From NCBI GenBank assembly GCA_022836615.1, contig MU405259.1:1-64000 (forward strand): a DNA stretch of 64,000 nucleotides, given 5' to 3'. How positions within the stretch are numbered: position 1 is the stretch's first letter; every line of letters starts with the position of its first letter. Below, one piece after another: positions 32,690 to 42,830 of the stretch. The position numbers and the translations under genes are program-made. This stretch comes from Annulohypoxylon bovei var. microspora (taxonomy: Eukaryota; Ascomycota; Sordariomycetes; Xylariales; Hypoxylaceae). Below the pieces are notes generated by a model. It was not told the origin of the DNA. It saw nothing but the letters and a program-made list of their open reading frames with translations, and did no database searches.

Positions 32690-35513
32690 CTACTTGGGAG
32701 AATCCTTCTCCTCGGAATCCTCCTTCTTCACGTTCCTGTTCCGGCCCTTGGAGACGTTGTTCACGCTCCAACCTCTGATGGTCGTGGGTCCGGTACGAGG
32801 AGGGGGCTCGTTTGCCCTGTAGTCCTTTATAGCCTCCTTGTGGTCATAGTGGGCGAGTCTTAGCTCGGAACCGTTGTTGTTCTGCCATGAACGGTTATTG
32901 GAAGCCGGGGCAGCCGCTATCTTGCGGAACTGCCTACCAGATCCGTTGCCGTTCGATGACACGGAGTTTCGCTGGCGTGTTGTGTGGGCGGGCGGGGAAG
33001 GAGCTAACATGGGCGGGCCGGGCGGCGACACGGAAGGTGCGGGAGGTTCCATTTGCGGCATCGGAGCCAACTGCGGCTGCCCGTATAGAGATGGTGACAT
33101 GGCGGTATGGTAGATAGGGACATGATGCGCTAAGGGAGATTGGTTGTGTACCATACCAGATCCGGGGATGGGCTGGCCTTGAACGGGTATCGATACCATG
33201 TGCTGCTCATGGAAGGAAAGGCCTTGGTGATAAGCCCGAGTTGGGTTCGGAGGGAAAAAAGTTCCGGAATTGGTGTGGATTAAACCACGAGGAGAGCCGA
33301 ACTCTTGCACCTGGTGTGCAGGCAGAGGTAGAGGTTGAAGCTGGGGAGATCCCCTTCCTAGGCCGTCCGATCTGTTAGGTCGTAACGGTGGGAGACCAGG
33401 GCTGTCTCTAACGCCGTTCTGGTTCGCGAAAGGGATTCTCGAAGGCGTCACCTGTTGTGTAACTTCTGTCGAAGGAGCAGGAGCAGGCGCGATAGGGGCA
33501 AATGCAGAGGCTGGGTTCAATGCGGTTTGCAAGAAGTTGTTAGGCGGTTGCGATGGCTGATCGTACGGGTGATAGCCACGTGGGTCTATCTCAGTTCGGT
33601 CTGCCGTAGGTCGGTTGCCCCTAGGGGGTAGTTCTAACTCGAGCCGAGAAGCCTCATCAGCTATATCTGCAAGGATGTTTAGGCCGTTGGTAGAAGCCTT
33701 TGGGTGCTGCTCTGATTGAGCAGGAGCCGGCTCTGAACCAGTAAAGACGTCCCGAACAGCGTCATAAGGACGGGATTGTCGAGGACTAGGTAAGGGAGCC
33801 GCCTGCTTGTCAAGTTCCGAGGCAGCTTGCAACAGAAGACCTGTGCGTTCTCTAAGGCAGGCGTCGTGCGCATCCGTCGGTTGGGGGTGCTCTGGGTCCT
33901 CCTTTGGAACTTTGTGATCATCCGAGACAACCAATCTTTCACGGGCCTGGCGCTCCCGCTCGCGCATTTCGACACTAATAATCTCTTCTTGATCGATGCC
34001 TTCCTTTGCGCAGAAGCCGTTCAAGGCTAGTGCCATACGCCCTTTCGTAGAGTCTTCTAGTAGCATGCGATCCATTTTCATAGGTCTTACTGATCGGGAT
34101 GCATGTGCCGTAGTAGTCTGGTCGGGAACGACTACTATAGGTCGCGTTCCGTCGACCCGCTCACTAGGAGGTTCTGCGTCGTTCGTGGATGTGGGTAAGA
34201 AGAAGCCGTACCTAGGATGTAGTCCGTACTTCTTTACAGTCTCAGGATCCAAGGTGTCGGCCTTGTACTCGCGACAGTCGTAATCCTTGACCGTATGGTC
34301 TAGATGCCAAGTGCTAGAATTGGGCGTATCAAGGAATCGACCTCGCGCCGCTCGCGTACCCTTTCTAGTAGAGTCATTTGCGGAATCACGGAATCCGATC
34401 TCATTGTCATCCCATTGGAACAACTGGGGAACGATGAATCGATTAGCCGGGCTTTTCGCCCGTCTGCTGACGCACCTAACGCCATACTCATCGGGTTCAC
34501 CAGTGCCATTGGGGAGGTCGGGGAGGTCCTTGTGAGATACAGGCACAGTTTCCTGTTCCTCAAGCGGGGTAGGGGAAGGTGCATTTGATTCTGAGATGCC
34601 ATCAGGCTGCTGTTCCGAGGCAAGAAGGCCGCCGGTGTGTCGGGGCTTCTTCGAATCATGCTCCTCGTCAAGCAGGTCTTCTGCCTTACGCTTGGTAACA
34701 GACTTCGTCTTGCGAGTCTGTTCGAGAGTAGCGGCGCCGAGCCCACCTGAACGTCCGGTAAAAGATACATAGGGTATGCTCTTGACGTAGGTGTATGTGA
34801 GGTCAGGTGTCTGAAATGGATGATTAGTCTTGTTGGTCACGAAAGCTGAGAAGTGTGTTGTTGAATAGATAACTTACAGTGGTGGGGCATCCTTCATGCC
34901 GGAGCTCATCTAAGATACTAGTGCGGTTAAGGGCACCATCTATGAATTCCTCGGTGACGTAGTTGTAAGAATCCTATGAAGATGTTAGTCAATGAATTAA
35001 ACATGAGTTGGGGTGAGATGAAAGTGAAGTTTGCATATCGGGGGGGTGGAAACATACGGTGAAGCATTTCTCTACACGAGAACATTCTAACTGGTATTCG
35101 CGTTCAGCAAGGCTGGTCCTAGTGCGATACTCTTGTTCGATTGATTCGACGGTCTTTTTTAATTGGTTGTCCAAGTGATCTTTGACGAAGGTATGTTCGT
35201 CTACATTCTCGTGACCATCTAAGCTTTCCGTCAAATCCTTGATGGTTTGATCGGCAAGTTCATCGAGAGCTGGCTTGATAGCTAGGGCAACTTGAGTGTA
35301 GAGATCTCGTAGTTCCCGCTGGCGTTCATAAGCTGCTTGAGTAAGAGGATCGGTATAGACCTTCTTCTGACCACGGCCTTTGCCACGGCCGCCCTTCTTA
35401 GCTGTGGTCTTTCGGCTGGTTCGCTTGGTCACACCTTTGCCCGAAGGCTTCTTGGTAGCGGCTGCCTTTGCCTTTGCAGGGCTTGCCGCGGGAGAATTGG
35501 GAATGCTACCCAT
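32690..35513 (-). CDS. Uncharacterised basic, coiled-coil, probably nuclear protein
   Basis: Three exons on the minus strand, 35513-35058, 34973-34878 and 34810-32690, all phase 0 with GTATGT and GTAAGT donors, give 890 residues. Residues 1-50 are Lys/Arg/Ala/Gly-rich (KRTSRKTTAKKGGRGKGRGQ), resembling a nuclear or DNA-binding tail. Residues about 55-150 are a charged helical region with a conserved look. The middle exon encodes DSYNYVTEEFIDGALNRTS. Residues about 280-450 include a second folded-looking block (SPANRFIVPQLFQWDDNEIG, KKYGLHPRYGFFLP, RMALALNGFCAKEGIDQEEI). The rest is Pro/Ser/Gln-rich and disordered, ending KDSPK. The ATG at 35513 (MGSIPNSPAA) is preferred over upstream in-frame ATGs, which encode leader-like sequence. 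I do not recognise the family. Confidence 0.82.
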
Positions 35514-38005
35514 TTTGGAGATGGGTATGATGTAAGATGACGCGTGATAAGTAGGCAGAATGCGGTTATGAAAAAGAAGCGAAAAATATAAGGTGTGTGG
35601 TGTTGCGTGAAATTCTTGGGTAGGTAACGAATTACACACAAAAAACAAGAGCGCGGTACTCTTGGCGGATGGTAGAAAGGGTAGAAAATTAGGGCAGCAG
35701 TAGAAAATATGTTACTGGTTACCAAGGGAGAATATGTTACAGGAAAGAATGATAATGCAGAAAAATACAGTGCAAGAAGGTTGTAAGTTTGCGTTGTGTT
35801 GTAAGTTGGTTGGGTTGCTGGTGATGGATTTGAAGAAAAGAATGGTAAGTTTTGGTAAGGTGTATGGTGTAAGGTAAGGTCTCCAAGGTAAGGAGATAGA
35901 TTAGTGACAACCTGGAAGATAATTAACCAACTGGCGGGCGGTAGAAGTAGAAAATTAGGTATAGAATTAAGCATCGAACTCAGCGGTATAACCTCCAGTG
36001 CATTCGTAACCGCTTTCCAAGGTTAAGTTGTCATGGCAATAGGGAGAAATCTAGAGGCTCACACGCTGATTATCGCCATGAGATTTTCTCAACCAGCACA
36101 ATTAAACAACTAAACACCCTGCACTTCCCGATACAGTCAAGTCCATGCGCTGTCTAGTCGTACTTGGGTCTCTGTACTACTATTCACCGTATTTAATTGG
36201 TCCGGAGAAACCCTAATCCGTTTCCCTTTCCGGCTCAGACGGGGTCCACCTGGTACAAAACCAACAACACGTACCAGACCGCGAAACTCCAGCTAAATTT
36301 TCAGCCATTAAGCCAGCTATTGTTAGATGTCTAAGTCGCTAGGCCTAATAAAGAATATGGACCTATCTGTTGATCTATATAGGCTTGTAGATACCTATGT
36401 ATGTAAATCTTACAAGAACTCTAGTATAATGTTGTTGTCTTTCAGTGTTGTTAGGCAAGGTACCTACATATAAGTTTATATATAGTAAGTACGATCAATT
36501 GATGATGATGCATCCATGGATGTAGGTACCTCAAGTGCTACGATTATATGTATGCACGTAACCAACGTGTTTGTATCTCCATCTTCCACTTACATTATGA
36601 GATTCCCTTGCACCAATCCCTTGCGCTGGAAGATTTCTTCATTAGCAGCCAACAATACCTCAGTATAGTCATGACTATCATATACGACTACGTACGTACC
36701 TAGGTAGGTAAACTGCGATGCGCAATTTCTATTTGCCTATCGTTCTAGATGCCTACCTAGGTAGTACTTTATGAAATCCTTGATACCTACCTACATAGGT
36801 AGGTTACGAGCACCGCCTTAAGCGTTCAGTATCTCGAACGGGCATATACGTCGGTACTCGTACAAATGCTGTGCGATCACCGCTTACCGGGCGGGCAAAG
36901 AACGTACATAGTTTGGTGCCCCATTCTACCTTAGGTTCAAGGTTTGACGCCTCGCGCGAATCATCTTACTCTAAATCTATGGAACTGGTTAAACGAGGAA
37001 CAACTTTCACCTACTCACTTCCAAAGTAAAAATAGTTATACCCAAATGAGGGCAAATTACCAGATGTCAACGTCTCATCCTTTCTCCACGTGTTGTTGTC
37101 ATTAACTTTGACCGTATATTGTGTCTACCTAGGTAAATAAGAAGCAAGTAGTGACCAGCCTTACCTCTTACGTACTACGAATGTTATGCAATGGCTTCAA
37201 ATATCATTCGTCATACTTTGTAGACCGCTTGCTGACATATGGGCTGCAAACATCCATGACTTGCAGCAGGTACCTAAGGAAATATCCGTAAACTCCGTAA
37301 GTGGGACTGGACAGTTTACCGTTGACCGTTGTATTATTGATTATAGCAAAGACTCGATCGCAAAATAAAGCATTATAGAGAAATATATATTCGATTTACA
37401 TTCAACGTACAATGACAACATCACTTCTATCCTAAATAACTTCGGGTGTGGTTCAGCGCATGTCTCATGTGTCTCATACATATGCTGCGCACCTAGTGGT
37501 GTTAGACACAGTAATCCAATTATGTATCATGTATCATGTTTCCTAAAAGGGGAACTCCATTGTACATATGACGATGTACCTCATGTACTTAGTAGCACCC
37601 GCGTCTCATTGGTCCGAAATACCCCAATCCATCTAAGGACCCCGGAATTTCTAAATTAAGCCTAGCTCATCCTTACCCTCGTCCCGCAAAAAGGCTGTAG
37701 CCGCAACGAGTGGGATGTCCCGCGTTTACGGAGCAATTGCGAGCCACTTATTTATTTTTTCTTCCCCCTTCCCTATCGGCGGGAGCCACAAGCTCCAAGC
37801 GCGAACATCACATCACCTCGCCTCACCCAACTTTTTCCCGCAAACTTCCACCACTTCCGACCAAGCACCACGAAAGAGGCCCCGCCGAAAAACCCCGGGT
37901 TCTCGGTACGCTGCATACGAGCTACTGTGGCCAGACCCCCGTCTTCGGCTGCATATGCGACATGACGCGCCGGCCGTAACAGTAGCGCAACGGCTAGCAG
38001 CGAAT
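35514..38005. other. Divergent intergenic region with CCTAGG cluster
   Basis: A 2.5-kb region between divergent starts. It has a pyrimidine-rich leader (in the minus sense) up to about 35960, then A/T-rich DNA with the densest cluster of CCTACCTAGGTAGGTA-type palindromes at about 36690-36815. No gene is seen. In-frame ATGs upstream of BMT5 reach back to 37715. Confidence 0.45.
36690..36815. repeat. Cluster of CCTAGG-centred palindromes
   Basis: Several overlapping copies of TACCTAGGTAGGTA, CCTACCTAGGTAG and CTACCTACATAGGTAGG lie within 125 bp. Single copies are scattered through other intergenic regions (see findings). Confidence 0.6.
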
Positions 38006-38866
38006 ATGGGGAAGCGGCGGAAGGTCGCGCACAACGCGCAGAAGCCGCAACAGGGGAAGGCGACACAAGGAGGACAGCAGCCGAAGTCTCACAAGCAGCA
38101 GCAGCAGCAGCAGCAGCAAAAGAAGAAGCCGCAGCAGGCGCAGGCGCGCCACGACGAGCCCACGATCCCGTTCGCCCCCGAAGACAAGATCCTGCTGGTC
38201 GGCGACGGCGACCTCAGCTTCGCCGCCTCGCTCGTCGAGCACCACTGCTGCGCCGACGTGACGGCCACCGTGCTCGAGAAGAGCCGCGAGGAGCTCGCGG
38301 CGAAGTACCCCCACGCGACGGACAACGTCGCCAAGATCGAGGCCGAGGGCAGCCGGGTGCTGTACGGCGTCGACGCGACCAAGATGGCGCCGTTCGCCGA
38401 CCGGAAGGGCAGGGGCGGTGCGGGGGTGATGGACCGCGTGATCTTCAACTTCCCGCACGTCGGCGGCAAGAGCACGGACGTCAACCGGCAGGTGCGGTAC
38501 AACCAGGAGCTGCTGGTCGAGTTCTTCAGGCGCGCGGCGCCGTCGCTAGCGCCCGGCGGCGCGATCGTCGTCACGCTGTTCGAGGGCGAGCCCTACACGC
38601 TGTGGAACGTGCGCGACCTCGCGAGGCATAGTGGCCTGCAGGTCGAGCGCAGCTTCCGCTTCCAGGCCGCCGCGTACCCGGGGTACCGCCACGCGCGCAC
38701 GCTCGGCGTCGTGAGGAGCAGGGCCGGGGAGGCCGGCGGCGGGTGGAAGGGCGAGGACCGCGCTGCGAGGAGCTACGTCTTCGTCCGGAAGGACGACGAG
38801 GCTAGGCCGGCTCAGGGGAATGCGAAGAAGCGCTCGCGAGCGGACGACTCTTCGGATGAGGATTGA
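38006..38866 (+). CDS. BMT5: 25S rRNA (uridine-N3) methyltransferase, BMT5-like
   Basis: Rossmann-fold SAM-dependent enzyme of the DUF2431/BMT5 family, expected to methylate a uridine N3 in 25S rRNA in the nucleolus. The 286-residue form starting MGKRRKVAHNAQ is chosen for its basic nucleolar-type N-terminus; the same frame stays open to an ATG at 37715 (383 residues). A polyglutamine tract (eight Gln) and a Lys/Gln linker precede the catalytic domain. Family motifs are KILLVGDGDLSFAASL (SAM-binding loop), ATVLEKSREELAAKYP, DRVIFNFPHVGGKSTDVNRQ and GGAIVVTLFEGEPYTLWNV. The tail is charged (KKRSRADDSSDED). Third codon positions are almost entirely G/C, and the long antisense frames are a consequence. 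Confidence 0.9.
   Translation: MGKRRKVAHNAQKPQQGKATQGGQQPKSHKQQQQQQQQKKKPQQAQARHDEPTIPFAPEDKILLVGDGDLSFAASLVEHHCCADVTATVLEKSREELAAKYPHATDNVAKIEAEGSRVLYGVDATKMAPFADRKGRGGAGVMDRVIFNFPHVGGKSTDVNRQVRYNQELLVEFFRRAAPSLAPGGAIVVTLFEGEPYTLWNVRDLARHSGLQVERSFRFQAAAYPGYRHARTLGVVRSRAGEAGGGWKGEDRAARSYVFVRKDDEARPAQGNAKKRSRADDSSDED
38096..38119 (+). repeat. CAG trinucleotide repeat, coding
   Basis: Seven CAG codons and one CAA encode eight glutamines in BMT5. Confidence 0.9.
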
Positions 38867-41733
38867 TGCATAGCTCACGTCTGCTGCTTCTGAATTGGAA
38901 TGACCGCCTGGCGATTAGCGACGCCTTTGGGGTTTGGTTTCTAGCAAAGCGTACTATACTTGCTACCAAGGGTCAGATTGCCATGTTAGAACACCGAGTA
39001 AACGACAACCGACTACTCCATTATTCTGACCACTCTTCACGACTGTTATAGAATAGGTTGGGTTAGCATCCGAAAGCCTCATGGCTGCTATGTAGCTGGT
39101 ACATCCATTCTTGGGAAACAATTAGCCAATCTTGGTTGTAGATGAAGAGTATATCTTCATCCTAAAAATTTTACTCCTTTGCTCCGCATTGCCAAAGTCG
39201 CCAAAGGCTCATTATGTTCATGCCCCTAGAACGGTATCGACTCTAGTTCTATGTACCTCGCACATTGGATATATTATCTTGTTGGAAAGTTGGTGTTATA
39301 GTCCCCGAGGTCATTAGGGCCTATTGATTGGGTATGTGTGGGAACACCACGTTGTAAGGATATCAACAAATCGCGTTATGCAACAGGCCACCCAAACTAG
39401 ATAATGTGAGCCAAAATATCAAAATTGGAAAGATCATTGGTCCAGACTTTGCTGTAAGGGCTATTCAACTTATACGTGCTTACCCCAAGTGAGACATGGT
39501 GGTGAAACTAAGACAAAAACCACGAGCTAAGCTTCATTGTCTTATGTCAGTCTGTCAACCTCAACCTAGGGACTTGGAAGCAGCAGGATTTTACTTGAAT
39601 TCCGAAGTCCGTATGCTAGTTCATGGCATGAGAATCGTACGGACATTAAGCTAGCTATGTACCTACACACAAGACTCGGGACCATTCCCTATAGCACACC
39701 TATACCTATATGTGGTTGCTTCTCCCCTTAGACACCCACCCACTACGTATAAGCGGCGGAGTACAAGGCGATGCTCGCAAGTTTATTGGCGTCTTAGGTC
39801 GTCAATTTGCTAGTCTTAAGCACGTAGGCCTGAGAAACTTCCTGGGTACCTAGTAAGACATCCCATGATTCTCGTCCCTTTCCGCAGAGTTGCCTCGAAC
39901 ATTCAGCTGACGGCTGCTATTAATCACGTGTGTACTTGCTAGACCCAGATTCTGTCTTTACCCCTGGAAATGGTCAGGACCTAATCTCGGCATATGGTAC
40001 CTTTTCATATCGACCTTCCTTTAGACATGCTGTAGAAGCCTGGGTTCCGCACACCTACCCAGGCACAATTGTTCTTGGGGTACTACGCTGTCGCATCTGG
40101 GGGCGTGGGGGCTAAGTTAGCCTGCGATTCTCGCTTTGCAGCTGTCCGTCCTAACGAATACCACCTGGCGGGTGTGCCGCAAATACATACATATCTCTAT
40201 GTAGGTACGTCTAACAGTGATAAGACAGTGGGTTCTACGCTGACACACGTCTACGTAGTAGGTTCTCAAAGCAGTAAGCTGACTGACTCTATTGCCGGAC
40301 TCAGTAATGATAGCCAACCTAGCTAATCTCAAAATTCCCTCACGGATGCCAAATCCGTATAGAAGGATGGACCAATCGGGTAACTGGTTAGCTCTTTAGC
40401 ATATACAAATTTCTCGGACCGTACTGTTCCTGACAAATTAACGGATTCCGTTGTGGTAAATTTTGCCATACAAATAAAACTTGAAGAAATAGGTAGGTTT
40501 GCTTCACAACGCAGCCCTAAGATTAGGGAATACTCGAGTTAAGGTAACGTCGTCGAATCATATCGAGTTGCGAAGTTCGACCTATCATAGTGTTCCAATT
40601 ATACCCTGTATCTTAGAGCCTGATGTTATCTTATTGGCCAGTTGTATAACTCCTATTTCGACTCTTATGTAGTACTTAGTTTTTCGGTAATATAAACTTC
40701 CATATTACCTCGACGACCAATGGTACAGTTTGTGTAATATTGTTACAAAATACAATATAAAGACTTTGTCCATTAAAGTGTATAGCTTGAGTTTCTAATA
40801 CCCGTGGAGTGACTAGCGAAGTTACCAAAGCCGGACTGTATTGGTTTTGTCAGCTTGAGATAAATCCCAACATGTTCGTCATGGGAACTCGAGCTAATTC
40901 TCGTGTCATGTAATGAACAAGAATTCTCTTGGAATTGTTGTAGGGGATTAGTAGGTAGTTTTTTCAGAACGGGGGAGGATCAAGTCCGAATATAGTAGAG
41001 TTTGTTCCGTAGCGAATATCGAATTCCGTGGGCACTTAATTCTCTATCCGAAAGCACATTTTGGAATAGCAGTGATATTTTCAACGCGTCTTTCAATAGT
41101 AGAATTCCTATCCACTACTGGTAGTATTTCCCATAAACCTACACTCGACCAGTCGTGCATACATATATGTATCATAAAACCGCCAACCGCCCCTTGTCCC
41201 CCTCCGTATAACCAAAAACGCCCTAGGGAATCGTACACGAATAAAATGGCACTCTGCCAGCCGCCGAAAATATGAGAAAATTCGTAATTATGTGCTCCTC
41301 CAGCTACAGAACTGCGCCAGTAAATGCTTCAACGACGGGGGTCGGTCGAATCCCGGTTGTCCATGATGCCTAGATGCCGTTGGAATAGAGCACACCGAGC
41401 TGCATTTTACTGACAAATTTTGCTCGTCTGCCATGGACGGGAGGACGGAGAAAAATGCAACCAGCAAACATGGGACCATGAAAGTGCTATAGATAATTGC
41501 CGCCCAGCAGTAAGTGAAAAGGAGAAGCCGTACCTGTGGGTATTCCGTAAGCTAGTTGTTGATATTTCTCGGAATATATGAAATATCAAAAACGGACAGG
41601 GAAATCCGTTGACCCCCCCGAAGTGTAAAACGAAACAAGCCTCCCGGAAACCTTTCTCTATAAGCCCAAAATATCGATGATAGATTATGATATCGAATGA
41701 CTAGGCCGGTCGTCTAATATGCTACACTCTTCT
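38867..41733. other. Convergent gene-poor region
   Basis: 2.9 kb between the 3' ends of BMT5 (+) and the AT-hook gene (-), A/T-rich especially at 40340-41000. Open frames of 60-85 codons (for example 40069-40326) resemble no family. No transposon terminal repeat, tRNA or rRNA is recognised. Confidence 0.45.
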
Positions 41734-42830
41734 CTAACTCCGATCCGCTACCGTAGTTACCGGAGGAGGGGCGTCTTTTGATATGTCGTGTCTCGTCCTA
41801 TCTCTATTTGGGAATATGGGATCAACAGCGCGATGAGGAGGCTCATATGTCTGCAGAGTTCGCGGGGAAGGCGGAAATGGAGGTGGAGGCTGCGTTCGAG
41901 GTTGTAAATGAGGAAGTCCTTGGGACGAGTCTTGATGTTGCTGTTGAATATGTGGAAGGAGTGGTGGTGATCGCGAATCCAGTGCTATCGATCCACGATC
42001 ACGAGGCGACAGCGTAGATCTCTCTACTTGCTCGAGAGGCTCCGGGAAAGCACGGGGAGTTTCAGTCGTCGACGCTGGCGAGGTAAGAGGGAACGAGCTG
42101 CTCGCTTGCCGTGGGCTGTCGATTGCGCCAAAGCCGCGCTTCTTGGATTTCTGGTCGCCCGGGTTGCTTGAAATCTCGTACCCGGGAGACGATGCATATT
42201 CGCGTTGGGACTGGGCTGCTAAGGGAGCTAAGGGTGCTGGTGTGATTGGCGCATACTCCGACATCCGTGAGTAGACCGCGCGAGCTTGAGCTTCCTTATC
42301 TGCCTTGGATGGCCGGCCGCGTTTCTTTCCTGTCGAGGTCACCGGCGGACTAATACTAACGGGCACAGCAGGTGGAGGGTAGCCATTCGGAGGGGGGCGC
42401 GGCTGGATGATGCGAGCTGGAACTACGGGAGGCTCGAGAGGGGCCATCATCGCTTGTCTCTTCGGAGGGTGATCTACTAGGTCGCTCAGGGATTTGCGCT
42501 TGAAGCTTGTCAAGCTCGGCGGCGTATATTTAGTCTGGAACATGGTCTCGACTGCGCCAAAGCACTGGTTCATATTACGGCCTGTTTTCGTTAGGGGGGC
42601 ATATTCGTTAAGGCGATCCCCAGATACGTACCGCCGGGAAGCTGCATCGACATCCAGTTTGGCTCGACATGATGAGCTTTGATGAACTCGACGAGAGTGT
42701 AAACGTCTATGGTGCTGACCTTGATCATTTCACCTAGGACGAACCGCTAGAGCATGTAGGGGTTAGTTAGGAAGCATCACGGGTGACCATGTAATATTAC
42801 CTTCTCGTCGTCTGAAAACGTAGTGTCCAT
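41734..42830 (-). CDS. Uncharacterised AT-hook protein
   Basis: Three exons on the minus strand, 42830-42801 (30 nt), 42746-42632 and 42581-41734, join in frame (phase 0, then G|GC) to give 330 residues. The two 5' exons encode a compact N-terminal module: MDTTFSDDEK, FVLGEMIKVSTIDVYTLVEF, IKAHHVEPNWMSMQLPGG, RNMNQCFGAVETMF. The second-exon sequence looks conserved and helical. A basic patch (PPKRQ) follows, then a single AT-hook-like KKRGRPSK (about residue 135), suggesting minor-groove DNA binding. The remaining 190 residues are Pro/Ser/Gln-rich and disordered. Likely nuclear; function unknown. Introns are 54 and 50 nt with GTAATA and GTACGT donors. Confidence 0.83.

Noticed and set aside
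35514..35648. N-terminal extension of the 890-residue protein to an ATG at 35648
   Set aside because: The added residues read like translated leader DNA. MGSIPNSPAASPAKAK at 35513 is a natural start.
37994..38458. Antisense open frame over BMT5
   Set aside because: Shadow of the GC3-saturated coding sequence.
40069..40326. Plus-strand 85-codon frame in the gene-poor region
   Set aside because: Contains the dispersed GTAGGTACGT-type motif and has an antisense frame of equal length; no family.
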